From the NCBI GenBank assembly GCA_030654015.1, contig JAURYI010000073.1, positions 48,677 to 112,676 on the forward strand: 64,000 bases of DNA. The letters are read 5' to 3'. A program made the position numbers and the translations under genes. The notes under the pieces are model-generated. The model searched no databases. It was not told where the DNA came from and worked only from the letters and a program-made list of their open reading frames with translations. This document shows positions 36,693 to 44,792 of this stretch, piece after piece; the first letter of the stretch is position 1, and each line of letters starts with the position of its first letter. Origin of the DNA: Methylococcales bacterium (GTDB lineage Bacteria > Pseudomonadota > Gammaproteobacteria > Methylococcales > Methylomonadaceae).

Positions 36693-37412
36693 TCAATGCA
36701 ACGGGCAAGCATTCACTATCGTTTTCAGCAAATCCAGATTATCTATTTGAATTCCGCGTTGTTTAACCGTAATAACCCCCTGTTGACTTAAATAAGTCAA
36801 TTGCCGACTGACGGTTTCAACCGTTAAACCCAAAAAATTGGCAATATCCTGCCGCCCCATAGACAAATTAAATTGCGTACTTGAAAAGCCTAACGCGGTA
36901 TAACGCAACGACAACATTAATATAAACGTCGCCATTTTTTCCTTTGCCGAACGGTGTCCAAGCAACACAATTTTATCGTGATCCGATGCAATTTCTTTCC
37001 CTAATATCCGCATCAACTGGGTTTGTAAGCGGGGAATGCGCGAGCATAACTCATTAAAATGACTTAATGGCAACTCACACACCGATGCCGTTTCTAAAGC
37101 GACGGTCGAGCAAGTAAAACGCCCGTGCTGCAATGAATCCAAGCCCATTAATTCACCTGGCAAATAAAAACCAATAGTCTGCTCATCCCCCGCCAACGTC
37201 GTTATAAAACTTCGAAATGAACCCGATTTAATTGCATACAAACTCTCGCAGGCTTGACCTTGCCCATACAGCAACTCATCCGCTTGCAAAGGGCGTTTAT
37301 TCTTAACAATATCAACTAATTGAGTGACTTCGTTTTTTTGCAAACCGAAGGGCAGACATAATTCAGACAACTTGCAATCAGGGCAAGTTATCGTAGGTTG
37401 CGTTAATTTCAA
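36693..37412 (-). CDS. fnr: Oxygen-responsive regulator FNR/Anr
   Basis: 239 residues. The four [4Fe-4S] ligands of FNR are conserved: Cys10, Cys13 and Cys19 (CPDCKLSELCLPFGL) and Cys112 (ETASVCELP). cNMP-binding fold, dimer helix, and a C-terminal helix-turn-helix DIANFLGLTVETVSRQL whose E-T-V-S-R recognition helix reads TTGAT half-sites. It switches genes on under anoxia and is inactivated by oxygen. A matching perfect site is at 36361-36374. No site is visible in its own upstream region. Confidence 0.93.
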   Translation of the reverse strand: MKLTQPTITCPDCKLSELCLPFGLQKNEVTQLVDIVKNKRPLQADELLYGQGQACESLYAIKSGSFRSFITTLAGDEQTIGFYLPGELMGLDSLQHGRFTCSTVALETASVCELPLSHFNELCSRIPRLQTQLMRILGKEIASDHDKIVLLGHRSAKEKMATFILMLSLRYTALGFSSTQFNLSMGRQDIANFLGLTVETVSRQLTYLSQQGVITVKQRGIQIDNLDLLKTIVNACPLH

Positions 37413-37801
37413 GTGTTTCTATCCTTGCTTAGAATAATTCACTCAATAATAACAGAGCCGCCTACAACACTCAGGCTTCATTTATACCAAACTCACTGAA
37501 TAGCGTACCAAACGCTCAAAAATGCGAACAAGAGATGCTCTGCGTTGGAATGCTTGTGTGACGCTCCAGCATCATGTCTCGCAACGCTGGGGCTTTGCAG
37601 GATGAGTTCTCACGCTGGAGGTGGGAACTATGAAAACGTAGGTCTGAGTAAGACCGTCCAAGCGGTAGCGCAGAACGGGCGTTTCCGACATCGCATAAGT
37701 TTGTCGGAAACGCCTGTGTCGCTCCCGCTCAATAATGCTTATTCCGACCTACAGGACTCCAGTTTTAGAACAAGAAAAAATGGCAATCTAATCTACAACG
37801 G
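37413..37801. repeat. Gene-free zone with compound palindromic repeats
   Basis: About 390 bp without a credible gene. From ~37540 to 37636 there is a GC-rich imperfect repeat containing cgctccagcatcatg and ctcgcaacgctgg. From 37638 (GTAGGTC) to 37752 (GACCTAC) lies a second element with 7-bp ends and an inner perfect 12-bp inverted repeat (GCGTTTCCGACA 37679-37690, TGTCGGAAACGC 37702-37713). An 86-codon frame here is an artefact of the repeats. Confidence 0.65.
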
Positions 37802-38311
37802 CTAACTTGATTTGTTTATAGAAAACATTGGTAATATAGATACAGGTAGAGACATCCTTGCACAAGTTGAGTGGCAATATTCTCTCCAGTAAGCCCAAAT
37901 TTGATGTGGTACGTTAAGTCTGCCAAACTCAGAAACTACATCTTCAGGTAATTCTTCATTGCACTTAATAAGATACTCTGAAACGAAAGTAGCTTTTATT
38001 TCAGCAGCGATTAGCTTATCTAACAGCTCTTCATTTTCTAGGCTTTCTTTTAATTCATCAGTATTAGAACCTATTAAATAACGCATGGCTGCTTCGGTTT
38101 GATAAACCAAAAACCTGTATTTTTCACCAGTTTCAGTGTCCTGAACTTCTTTGAGACGGCATGATTTTGGAGTAATTCCATATTGTCCAACCAACTCCTG
38201 ATTAGGCATTAAAGGATCAAAACCATTATGAATTTTTGTTTCACTGGAATGTAGATAAATCATTTGTATTGAAAGATTATCTATTGCCTTTTGTAATAAT
38301 TTTCTATTCAT
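37802..38311 (-). CDS. SecB-like chaperone of a toxin-antitoxin-chaperone (TAC) module
   Basis: 169 residues, a SecB-like fold by pattern: the N-terminal helix and strand ending in HSSETKIHNGF, central strands (EKYRFLVYQTEAAMRYLIG), an acidic helix, ATFVSEYLIK, then the C-terminal hallmark NVPHQIWAYWREYCHSTCARMSLPVSILP, equivalent to the P-Y-x-R-E-x-hhxxhhxRxxhPxhxL stretch of SecB. The start overlaps the antitoxin stop by ATGA. In TAC systems such as Mycobacterium tuberculosis Rv1955-1957, the SecB-like protein folds the antitoxin and keeps the toxin in check. A housekeeping secB is not expected in this context. Confidence 0.8.
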   Translation of the reverse strand: MNRKLLQKAIDNLSIQMIYLHSSETKIHNGFDPLMPNQELVGQYGITPKSCRLKEVQDTETGEKYRFLVYQTEAAMRYLIGSNTDELKESLENEELLDKLIAAEIKATFVSEYLIKCNEELPEDVVSEFGRLNVPHQIWAYWREYCHSTCARMSLPVSILPMFSINKSS

Positions 38312-38799
38312 GCTACTTGACGATTAGATTCAGAATATTTTTTATCATTAACTGCATTATTTTGTATTAAACGCAAGCTAGGTGTGGTGGTTACAGTAGC
38401 CCCCCAAAATATTTTTTCATATCCAAATCCATTGCAATAAAATTCTTTTAAATCTTGTTCGCGTGAAGTGCGTTTTAAATTTTCAGCGTTGAGCTTGGAA
38501 ATGTCTAAAATACCGTCACTGAATTTTTCAAAAGAAACTTTGATTGTTAAATCAAATGCTTTAGCCAATTTACGCAAAGTTTTAAGTGTCCAAGCGTCAT
38601 AATCGACATTTTCAAGTGCAGAAATACGTTCTTGTTTCATATCAGCAGCTTTTGCAAGTTGAACTTGTGTCCAATTACGTTGTTCGCGCAATACTTTAAT
38701 TTGAGCAGCAATAGCCATATTAGAAACTTCTTCCATGTAAGCATGAGCATACTCTTTGTCATCAAACTCTTTGACTAATGTTTTAACTAACTCTTTCAT
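38308..38799 (-). CDS. HigA-type XRE antitoxin with C-terminal extension
   Basis: 163 residues from the ATG at 38799 (AAGGAAAGACC upstream), overlapping the toxin stop by 17 bp; the longer frame to 38970 lies inside the toxin gene. Residues ~30-95 hold an XRE helix-turn-helix (IKVLREQRNWTQVQLAKAADMKQERISALENVDYDAWTLKTLRKLAKAF). After that come ~60 further residues with aromatic-rich EFYCNGFGYEKIFWGATV, unusual for plain HigA proteins. In TAC systems such a hydrophobic C-terminal tail is the chaperone addiction (ChAD) region bound by the SecB-like partner; this assignment is by analogy. Confidence 0.82.
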   Translation of the reverse strand: MKELVKTLVKEFDDKEYAHAYMEEVSNMAIAAQIKVLREQRNWTQVQLAKAADMKQERISALENVDYDAWTLKTLRKLAKAFDLTIKVSFEKFSDGILDISKLNAENLKRTSREQDLKEFYCNGFGYEKIFWGATVTTTPSLRLIQNNAVNDKKYSESNRQVA

Positions 38800-39199
38800 G
38801 GTCTTTCCTTCTATTGGGATTTTTAATAATAATCTTCTTTCGCTGATCAGCTTCTTCGTCAACATCTTTAGGGATAAGGCGATCACCTTTTTCTGTTGCA
38901 CCAACAAGTAACGTAAACTCTGTTTCGTGGTTAATCGGTCCTCTACACAACATAGGTCTAAGCTGAACATTATTAGCTTTTACTCTAAGTTTTAAGATGC
39001 CAGAAGTAGGAGTACCTGTAAGCAACTCAGGAAATAATTCAGAGCCATGCTGTTCAAGCATATCAAGTTTCGCATTGAGCTTTGCACGTTCAACTTTTTG
39101 CAATGTTTCTGTCCACTTTTTAAAATCGTTATTGCCCTTTTCATCTATGTAGTCAAACAGGGCAAACTCTTTCTTTTCAGTTGAAGTGGACTTCATCAT
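38783..39199 (-). CDS. HigB/Gp49-like toxin
   Basis: 138 residues, with a second ATG three bases in. The pattern (FKKWTETLQKVERAKLNAKLDMLEQHG ... LLTGTPTSGILKLRVKANNVQLRPMLCRGP ... FTLLVGATEKGDRLIPKDVDEEADQRK) is that of phage-derived Gp49-like/HigB toxins of the RelE superfamily, ribosome-dependent mRNA interferases. First gene of the operon toxin-antitoxin-chaperone, the order known for tripartite TAC modules. An 18-bp palindrome overlaps its start codon and is the likely autoregulatory operator. The operon is AT-rich compared with carB next door, suggesting acquisition. Confidence 0.82.
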   Translation of the reverse strand: MMKSTSTEKKEFALFDYIDEKGNNDFKKWTETLQKVERAKLNAKLDMLEQHGSELFPELLTGTPTSGILKLRVKANNVQLRPMLCRGPINHETEFTLLVGATEKGDRLIPKDVDEEADQRKKIIIKNPNRRKDHERVS

Positions 39200-39216
39200 A
39201 TAATAAATTTATTATA
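39199..39216. promoter_or_regulatory. 18-bp perfect palindrome, likely antitoxin operator
   Basis: TATAATAAATTTATTATA at 39199-39216 is a perfect palindrome that touches the toxin start codon and would overlap a -10 box. HigA-type antitoxins autoregulate through such palindromes. Being all A/T, chance is not excluded. Confidence 0.5.
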
Positions 39217-39321
39217 ATTTCTATGAATGGATTGAAAACAGCGGATTAGCAATAGCGTCTCTGCTATGTATGTCTATCATCATACGGCGCAATTCGGCAA
39301 ACCTATTGCGCCGAACCACGA

Positions 39322-42300
39322 TTAATTCAAACTCTTATGCAAATCCTGCAAACAATTCACATCCCCAGCATCCAATTCACCTAGCGCAAAACAAGCGGCT
39401 CTCGCTCCAGCCATTGTGGTGTAATAAGTGACGCGGTGTTGTAAGGCTTCGCGGCGCATGGTGAAGGAATCGGAAATAGCTTGTTTGCCTTCGGTGGTGT
39501 TGATGATTAATTGGATTTGGTCGTTTTTAATCATATCCACGGTGTTAGGTCTGCCTTCGTTGACTTTGCACACCACTTCACACGGAATACCTGCCGCTTT
39601 CAGGAATCTTGCTGTGCCACCTGTTGCGACGATTTCGTAGTTTTTTGCGACTAACATCCGCGCAATTTCTGGCAGTTTCACTTTATCAACTTCACGAATA
39701 CTAATCAGCACTTTACCGCTGGCGTTTAAATCCACCCCTGCGGCGCGTTGTGATTTAGCAAACGCTTCACCAAAGGTTTTACCTACGCCCATGACTTCGC
39801 CTGTCGATTTCATTTCAGGGCCTAATAATGGATCAACACCTGGAAATTTTACGAAGGGGAATACCGCTTCTTTCACCGAGAAATAATCAGGAATGCGTTC
39901 TTCGGTAATGCCTTGTTGTTCTAAAGTTTGTCCGACCATAACTCTGGCGGCAATTTTTGCTAAGGCATAACCTGTGGCTTTAGACACAAACGGCGCGGTG
40001 CGTGAGGCGCGTGGATTGACTTCCAGCACATAAATATCGGTGCCTTGAATCGCAAATTGAGTATTCATTAGGCCACGAACGCCCAAGGCTTCTGCCATTT
40101 TCGCCACTTGTTCACGCAATTGGTCTTGCAGTTCTTTGGATAAATCGTAAGGCGGTAATGAACAGGCAGAATCGCCCGAATGCACGCCCGCTTGTTCAAT
40201 GTGTTCCATCAAACCGCCGATTAACACGCGCTCACCGTCATAAATCGCATCCACGTCCATTTCTACCGCGTCATCTAAAAAGCGGTCGAGCAGTACAGGT
40301 GAATCATTCGACACGCTGACCGCTTCTTTCATGTAACGTTGCAAGCCTTCTTCATTAAAGACAATTTCCATTGCACGACCACCTAATACATAAGACGGAC
40401 GCACCACTAACGGATAACCCAATTCTTTAGCGGCATTAATGGCTTGTTCGGTTGAACGTGCGGTGGCATTTGGTGGTTGTTTCAGTCCTAAACGCTCTAA
40501 TAATTTTTGGAAACGTTCACGGTCTTCCGCTAAGTCGATTGAATCAGGGGATGTGCCGATAATGGGAACACCTGCCGCTTCTAACGCGCGGGCTAATTTC
40601 AGCGGCGTTTGTCCGCCATACTGCACAATCACGCCTTTGGGTTTTTCAATGTGGACAATTTCCAGCACATCTTCCAGCGTTAGCGGTTCAAAATATAAAC
40701 GGTCTGAGGTGTCAAAATCAGTGGACACGGTTTCAGGATTACAGTTGACCATGATGGTTTCATAGCCATCTTCACGCAACGCCAACGCCGCATGAACACA
40801 GCAATAATCAAACTCGATACCTTGTCCAATACGGTTTGGGCCACCGCCTAGAATAATGATTTTTTCTTTGTCAGAGACTCGCGCTTCGCATTCTTCTTCA
40901 TAAGTGGAATACAAATAGGCGGTATCAGAGGCAAACTCCGCCGCGCAGGAATCTATGCGTTTATAAACAGGACGAATGCCTTGTTTATGACGCACGTTGC
41001 GCACTTCGGTTTCTGACGCATCCAATAATTTTGCCAAGCGTCTATCAGAAAAGCCTTTGCGTTTCAGTCTGAATAATTCGCCTTCTTTTAACGTCGATAA
41101 AGTTTTAGTCGCTAAGGATTTTTCACTCAGCACCAAATCTTCAATCTGCGCCAAGAACCACGGATCAATTTTGCTGGAATCATGTACTTCTGCCAATGTC
41201 ATGCCGCTACGGAAGGCATCGGCAACATACAACAATCTATCCGGGCCGGGGTGACGCATTTCACGGCGCATTTTATCGGCGGCATTATCAGCGGTTAAAT
41301 CGGTAATTTCATTCAAGCCATCAATGCCGATTTCCAAACCGCGCAAGGCTTTTTGCAACGACTCTTGAAAGGTACGCCCAATCGCCATGACTTCGCCGAC
41401 TGATTTCATTTGTGTAGTCAGACGGTCATCGGCTTGCGGGAATTTTTCAAAGGTAAAACGCGGCACTTTGACGACCACATAATCAATCGACGGTTCAAAT
41501 GACGCAGGGGTTTTGCCGCCTGTGATTTCATTTTGTAACTCATCCAAAGTAAAGCCCACCGCCAATTTAGCCGCAACTTTGGCAATCGGAAAACCTGTGG
41601 CTTTAGACGCTAACGCCGACGAACGCGACACGCGCGGATTCATCTCGATGATAATCATGCGTCCATCGACAGGATTAATTGCCACCTGCACGTTAGAACC
41701 GCCTGTATCCACGCCAATTTCACGCAAAATTGCCAGCGACACATTACGCAGAATTTGATATTCCTTATCGGTCAAGGTTTGCGCAGGGGCAACGGTGATA
41801 GAGTCGCCCGTATGCACGCCCATCGGGTCAAAGTTTTCAATCGAACACACGATGATGCAATTATCTTTAGAATCGCGCACCACTTCCATTTCGTATTCTT
41901 TCCAACCCAGTACCGATTCTTCAATCAATAACTCATTGGTTGGCGATAAATACAAACCGCGTTCGCAAATCTCCATGAATTCTTCTTTGTTATAGGCAAT
42001 GCCGCCGCCACTACCGCCCATGGTAAATGACGGACGTATAACCGTCGGATAGCCGACTTCTTTTTGTGCGGCAATCGCTTCTTCCATGGTATGCGCGGTT
42101 TTCGACTTCGCCACTTCGTAGCCGATTTTTTTCATGGCATCATTGAAAAGCTGGCGATCTTCAGCTTTATTAATCGCCTCTTTAGTCGCGCCTATCATTT
42201 CCACGTTGTATTTTGCTAATACCCCGTGTTTGTCCAAGGCAAGAGCGCAATTCAACGCCGTTTGTCCGCCCATGGTCGGCAACACCGCATCGGGACGTTC

Positions 42301-42540
42301 TTTGGCAATAATTTTTTCCACCGTTTGCCAATCAATCGGCTCGATGTAAATCGCGTCCGCCATATCGGGGTCGGTCATGATAGTCGCAGGATTAGAATTG
42401 ACCAGAATCACGCGATAACCTTCCTCGCGCAACGCTTTACAGGCTTGCGTACCTGAGTAGTCAAATTCACAGGCTTGCCCAATAACGATAGGGCCCGCGC
42501 CTAATAATAGTATGGATTTTATGTCGGTTCTTTTTGGCAT
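39322..42540 (-). CDS. carB: Carbamoyl-phosphate synthase large subunit
   Basis: 1072 residues, full length. Two homologous ATP-grasp halves ([26 protein letters not shown] and [26 protein letters not shown]), [20 protein letters not shown] loops, oligomerisation domain, and a C-terminal MGS-like allosteric domain ([36 protein letters not shown]). It makes carbamoyl phosphate from bicarbonate, ATP and ammonia supplied by CarA for arginine and pyrimidines. Unlike the usual carA-carB adjacency, carA is 2.25 kb upstream, with an inserted gene block between them on the same strand. Confidence 0.97.
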   Translation of the reverse strand: MPKRTDIKSILLLGAGPIVIGQACEFDYSGTQACKALREEGYRVILVNSNPATIMTDPDMADAIYIEPIDWQTVEKIIAKERPDAVLPTMGGQTALNCALALDKHGVLAKYNVEMIGATKEAINKAEDRQLFNDAMKKIGYEVAKSKTAHTMEEAIAAQKEVGYPTVIRPSFTMGGSGGGIAYNKEEFMEICERGLYLSPTNELLIEESVLGWKEYEMEVVRDSKDNCIIVCSIENFDPMGVHTGDSITVAPAQTLTDKEYQILRNVSLAILREIGVDTGGSNVQVAINPVDGRMIIIEMNPRVSRSSALASKATGFPIAKVAAKLAVGFTLDELQNEITGGKTPASFEPSIDYVVVKVPRFTFEKFPQADDRLTTQMKSVGEVMAIGRTFQESLQKALRGLEIGIDGLNEITDLTADNAADKMRREMRHPGPDRLLYVADAFRSGMTLAEVHDSSKIDPWFLAQIEDLVLSEKSLATKTLSTLKEGELFRLKRKGFSDRRLAKLLDASETEVRNVRHKQGIRPVYKRIDSCAAEFASDTAYLYSTYEEECEARVSDKEKIIILGGGPNRIGQGIEFDYCCVHAALALREDGYETIMVNCNPETVSTDFDTSDRLYFEPLTLEDVLEIVHIEKPKGVIVQYGGQTPLKLARALEAAGVPIIGTSPDSIDLAEDRERFQKLLERLGLKQPPNATARSTEQAINAAKELGYPLVVRPSYVLGGRAMEIVFNEEGLQRYMKEAVSVSNDSPVLLDRFLDDAVEMDVDAIYDGERVLIGGLMEHIEQAGVHSGDSACSLPPYDLSKELQDQLREQVAKMAEALGVRGLMNTQFAIQGTDIYVLEVNPRASRTAPFVSKATGYALAKIAARVMVGQTLEQQGITEERIPDYFSVKEAVFPFVKFPGVDPLLGPEMKSTGEVMGVGKTFGEAFAKSQRAAGVDLNASGKVLISIREVDKVKLPEIARMLVAKNYEIVATGGTARFLKAAGIPCEVVCKVNEGRPNTVDMIKNDQIQLIINTTEGKQAISDSFTMRREALQHRVTYYTTMAGARAACFALGELDAGDVNCLQDLHKSLN

Positions 42541-42604
42541 ATTCTTAAATGTTAGGGTTGGAATTTTTTGTTATTGGCTAAATGGGGAAGTTTTTAGCTC
42601 TTAA

Positions 42605-42787
42605 TTATAAATCGTCTAAAGAAATACGAATAAGTGGCTGTCCATCATTTAACCGTGTATCAGTAAGTGTATTGAGTTCGTTGTCAGATTCATTCTGTAT
42701 TGAATAACTAATACCTAATCGCTTCAATAATTCCAATATAAATTTTTCATCTTCGTTATTTTCCAGCTCTAAGGTTACCTGTGACAT
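42605..42787 (-). CDS. Small acidic protein, possibly antitoxin-like
   Basis: 60 residues starting MSQVTLELENNEDEKFILELLKRLGISYSIQ and ending PLIRISLDDL. The head (a beta strand followed by a helix) resembles small antitoxin-type or toxin-associated proteins found beside Uma2 and PIN genes, but there is no partner toxin. The ribosome site is weak. Located between carB and the DUF4326 gene, within the inserted block. Confidence 0.45.
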   Translation of the reverse strand: MSQVTLELENNEDEKFILELLKRLGISYSIQNESDNELNTLTDTRLNDGQPLIRISLDDL

Positions 42788-42891
42788 TTTTTACTACCGT
42801 AAATTTAGATAAGAGTATTTGATAAGCACACCCTATTAATTGGAGAAAACCTAGATTCCGTTACACTCCATTTAGGCTACTTGCTATAAGT

Positions 42892-43479
42892 TTATTTACC
42901 ATCATCGAGTGAATTTAAATAATTAGCTAAAACATCACCGTGGCAAGCAGCAGGTTTACAATGACAACCTAATGTTTTTCCGCGTAGTTTTAATAACTGT
43001 TCTTTATTGCTTTTGAGAAATCCACGCTCAAAATCATATTGATATTTTCTGATAACTTCGTCCCTATCACCATCAATGCCTATTGCGTAAGGATTACCCC
43101 AATCGGAGCCTCTACCAATATAAATGTCGTAACTTTCGTTTTTATCAACATTAACAACGTGGGTGATATTTGTATTGATTACTCTTGATACTATGCCTTT
43201 TTGTTTTAATTCATTAATAATGTGAGTAAAGCTTTCGCCATCATTAAAAATTACGGCATGAGTTATTTCTTCTAATTTATCTTCAGATGTTTTTATGGCA
43301 TCGTGAATTCGCTGGTCATCTTCCATTTTTTTAGCAATGAAACCATTGTAATCATCAATCATAGCCAAGGAAAAACGCGGTAAACTTGAAAAAATTTTAC
43401 TAATTTTTCTTTCAAACTTTGGATAACAAATAAATTCTTTTGGATAGGCGATTAAAATCGTGGGTTCTTGAATATTCAT
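42892..43479 (-). CDS. SLOG-like domain fused to DUF4326
   Basis: 195 residues. C-terminal half is a DUF4326 domain: YIGRGSDWGNPYAIGIDGDRDEVIRKY ... LRGKTLGCHCKPAACHGDVLANYL, with a Cys/His set (C-x-C-x4-CH) that could bind metal or act catalytically. The N-terminal half (residues ~1-110) looks Rossmann-like: ILIAYPKEFICY at the start and ITHAVIFNDGESFTHIINELKQKGIVSRVI, which resembles the last strands of SLOG/YspA (DUF2493-type) nucleotide-ligand domains. The start overlaps the DUF488 stop by ATGA. Last gene of the three-gene operon. AT-rich. Reaction unknown; a role in handling a nucleotide-derived ligand is inference. Confidence 0.75.
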   Translation of the reverse strand: MNIQEPTILIAYPKEFICYPKFERKISKIFSSLPRFSLAMIDDYNGFIAKKMEDDQRIHDAIKTSEDKLEEITHAVIFNDGESFTHIINELKQKGIVSRVINTNITHVVNVDKNESYDIYIGRGSDWGNPYAIGIDGDRDEVIRKYQYDFERGFLKSNKEQLLKLRGKTLGCHCKPAACHGDVLANYLNSLDDGK

Positions 43480-43916
43480 AATAAATGTACTACCTCTATA
43501 TTAGAATCCCAATGTTTATTCAAATATTCAACAACTAGCCTACGATGACATTGATGTGGCTCATGCTCACTACACAATAAACAGCCATTATCCAGAATAT
43601 CTTTATTTATAGTTTTTTCTATGTTCCTCTGCGCCATTAAATTAGTAAACTTATCCGCATAATTATCCCAAGTAATAGCCTTATTTTTATAAGAATCAAG
43701 CATAGGTTTTGTTGGTGTTAAGTCTGGAACATGAATGTAATCAGCGTGACACAATTCTTTAAGAAAATAGCTTAGGTCATTTTTTTTAGCGAAACCTGCT
43801 AATTGTGAAGTGGTATTCAAACGAACATCTACGACTCGACTAATATTATTTTTTATTATTAGCGAAAAAAAATGTTCGGCTGTTTTTTGGGTAAAACCAA
43901 TAGTAAAAGTTTTCAT
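43476..43916 (-). CDS. DUF488-family protein
   Basis: 146 residues. Family landmarks: TIGFTQKTAEHFFSLI at the N-terminus, VVDVRLNTTSQLAGFAKKNDLSYFL, and the C-terminal CLLCSEHEPHQCHRRLVVEYL. The Cys/His ending is equivalent in layout to that of the DUF4326 partner. DUF488 proteins have no established biochemical role; the conserved Asp-Arg and Cys-His residues suggest an enzyme. Start codon abuts the stop of the dual-OB gene (TAAATG), and the stop overlaps the DUF4326 start, so translation is coupled. Confidence 0.85.
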   Translation of the reverse strand: MKTFTIGFTQKTAEHFFSLIIKNNISRVVDVRLNTTSQLAGFAKKNDLSYFLKELCHADYIHVPDLTPTKPMLDSYKNKAITWDNYADKFTNLMAQRNIEKTINKDILDNGCLLCSEHEPHQCHRRLVVEYLNKHWDSNIEVVHLL

Positions 43917-44624
43917 TTACTCATACCGTCTAGCATTCTTAAAATAATCTGGAAAACTATAAATACCATTAACTTGTATCCAAAATCCAGTTTTATCCTG
44001 TTGACTTGTATGAATTCTACCTAAACCAATACGAAGAAAAACCTCTTTTTGACTTTTAATTACAGAATTAATTTCATTGTAATTATTTGTTTCTTTATAG
44101 TGGTTTTCAGCATAACTATGAAAACCAAGATCAGTAATAGATAAAAAACTATACTCTTTAAAATTATTATCAGTAAAATGAATTTTTATTTTTTTAGAAT
44201 CATATTGGTCTTGAACAATTTTAACTGCATTTGGATTTACTGAAATGGTTATTATTGATTTTGATGGTGCTAATTCTAGCGGTATATGTTTTTGGCGATT
44301 TTCCAACTGTACATTGAAACCATCCTCTATATTTTCAGAGCATGATTGCAACAATACATCTCTAAATTCGCTATCCGAACAATGTCCATGAAATTGTAGA
44401 TTTTCATGGTGCATATCTTCAGAATGTGGACGCTCTATACTTGTTAATGCACTGAAATTACCTGATAAGATTGCACCTGGTAATAAATTTAATTCTTTGC
44501 AGTATGAATATCTTAAATAAGGCATTGGTCTAACGCACTCACCATTATTAACATCTATACCAGCCGTGCAAACAATTTCTCTATTAGAAAATCTTGTTAA
44601 ATCAGTAATTATTATTTTTCTCAT
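43917..44624 (-). CDS. Dual-OB-domain-like protein
   Basis: 235 residues from the ATG at 44624 (AAGAG upstream); the frame continuing to 44738 enters a palindromic element and is rejected. The N-terminus MRKIIITDLTRFSNREIVCTAGIDVNNGECVRPMPYLRYSY is the signature of the dual OB-fold family (conserved DLTRF, C-x-AGID, VRP), followed by RPHSEDMHHEN. OB folds bind single-stranded nucleic acid or nucleotides. Such proteins occur in operons with DUF488 and other nucleotide-linked domains, but I cannot name a function. First gene of the tight three-gene operon inserted between carA and carB. Confidence 0.7.
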   Translation of the reverse strand: MRKIIITDLTRFSNREIVCTAGIDVNNGECVRPMPYLRYSYCKELNLLPGAILSGNFSALTSIERPHSEDMHHENLQFHGHCSDSEFRDVLLQSCSENIEDGFNVQLENRQKHIPLELAPSKSIITISVNPNAVKIVQDQYDSKKIKIHFTDNNFKEYSFLSITDLGFHSYAENHYKETNNYNEINSVIKSQKEVFLRIGLGRIHTSQQDKTGFWIQVNGIYSFPDYFKNARRYE

Positions 44625-44705
44625 GGGGTCTCTTGTGTTTGAGTATTTTAACGGTTCAGATTTATCTGTTCCTATTTTAATAAGCTGATTTATTTTTTTC
44701 AGTTT

Positions 44706-44784
44706 GTAGGTCGGGTTAGGCTTGCCGTAACCCGACATTTACCTGTGATGGTTGTCGGGTTACGCTATCGCTAACCCGACCTAC
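44706..44784. repeat. 79-bp palindromic mini-element between carA and the inserted operon
   Basis: Perfect 14-bp terminal inverted repeats (GTAGGTCGGGTTAG 44706-44719, CTAACCCGACCTAC 44771-44784) enclose a second perfect 11-bp inverted repeat (GTAACCCGACA 44727-44737, TGTCGGGTTAC 44753-44763). It ends 8 bp from the carA stop. Non-autonomous MITE/REP-like; could act as transcript terminator or stabiliser between carA and the operon. Confidence 0.8.
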
Positions 44785-44792
44785 GATGTTAT

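Noticed and set aside
37545..37805. 86-codon ORF upstream of fnr
   Set aside because: It is composed of palindromic repeat sequence, has no ribosome site and no protein-like composition.
37802..38311. Housekeeping SecB
   Set aside because: Operon with a toxin and antitoxin and strong divergence from SecB outside the C-terminal part point to a TAC chaperone.
38800..38970. Longer antitoxin start at 38970
   Set aside because: The extra 57 codons overlap the toxin gene and the internal ATG at 38799 has a good ribosome site.
44625..44738. Longer start for the dual-OB gene
   Set aside because: The extension runs into the 79-bp palindromic element; the family signature starts at the ATG at 44624.
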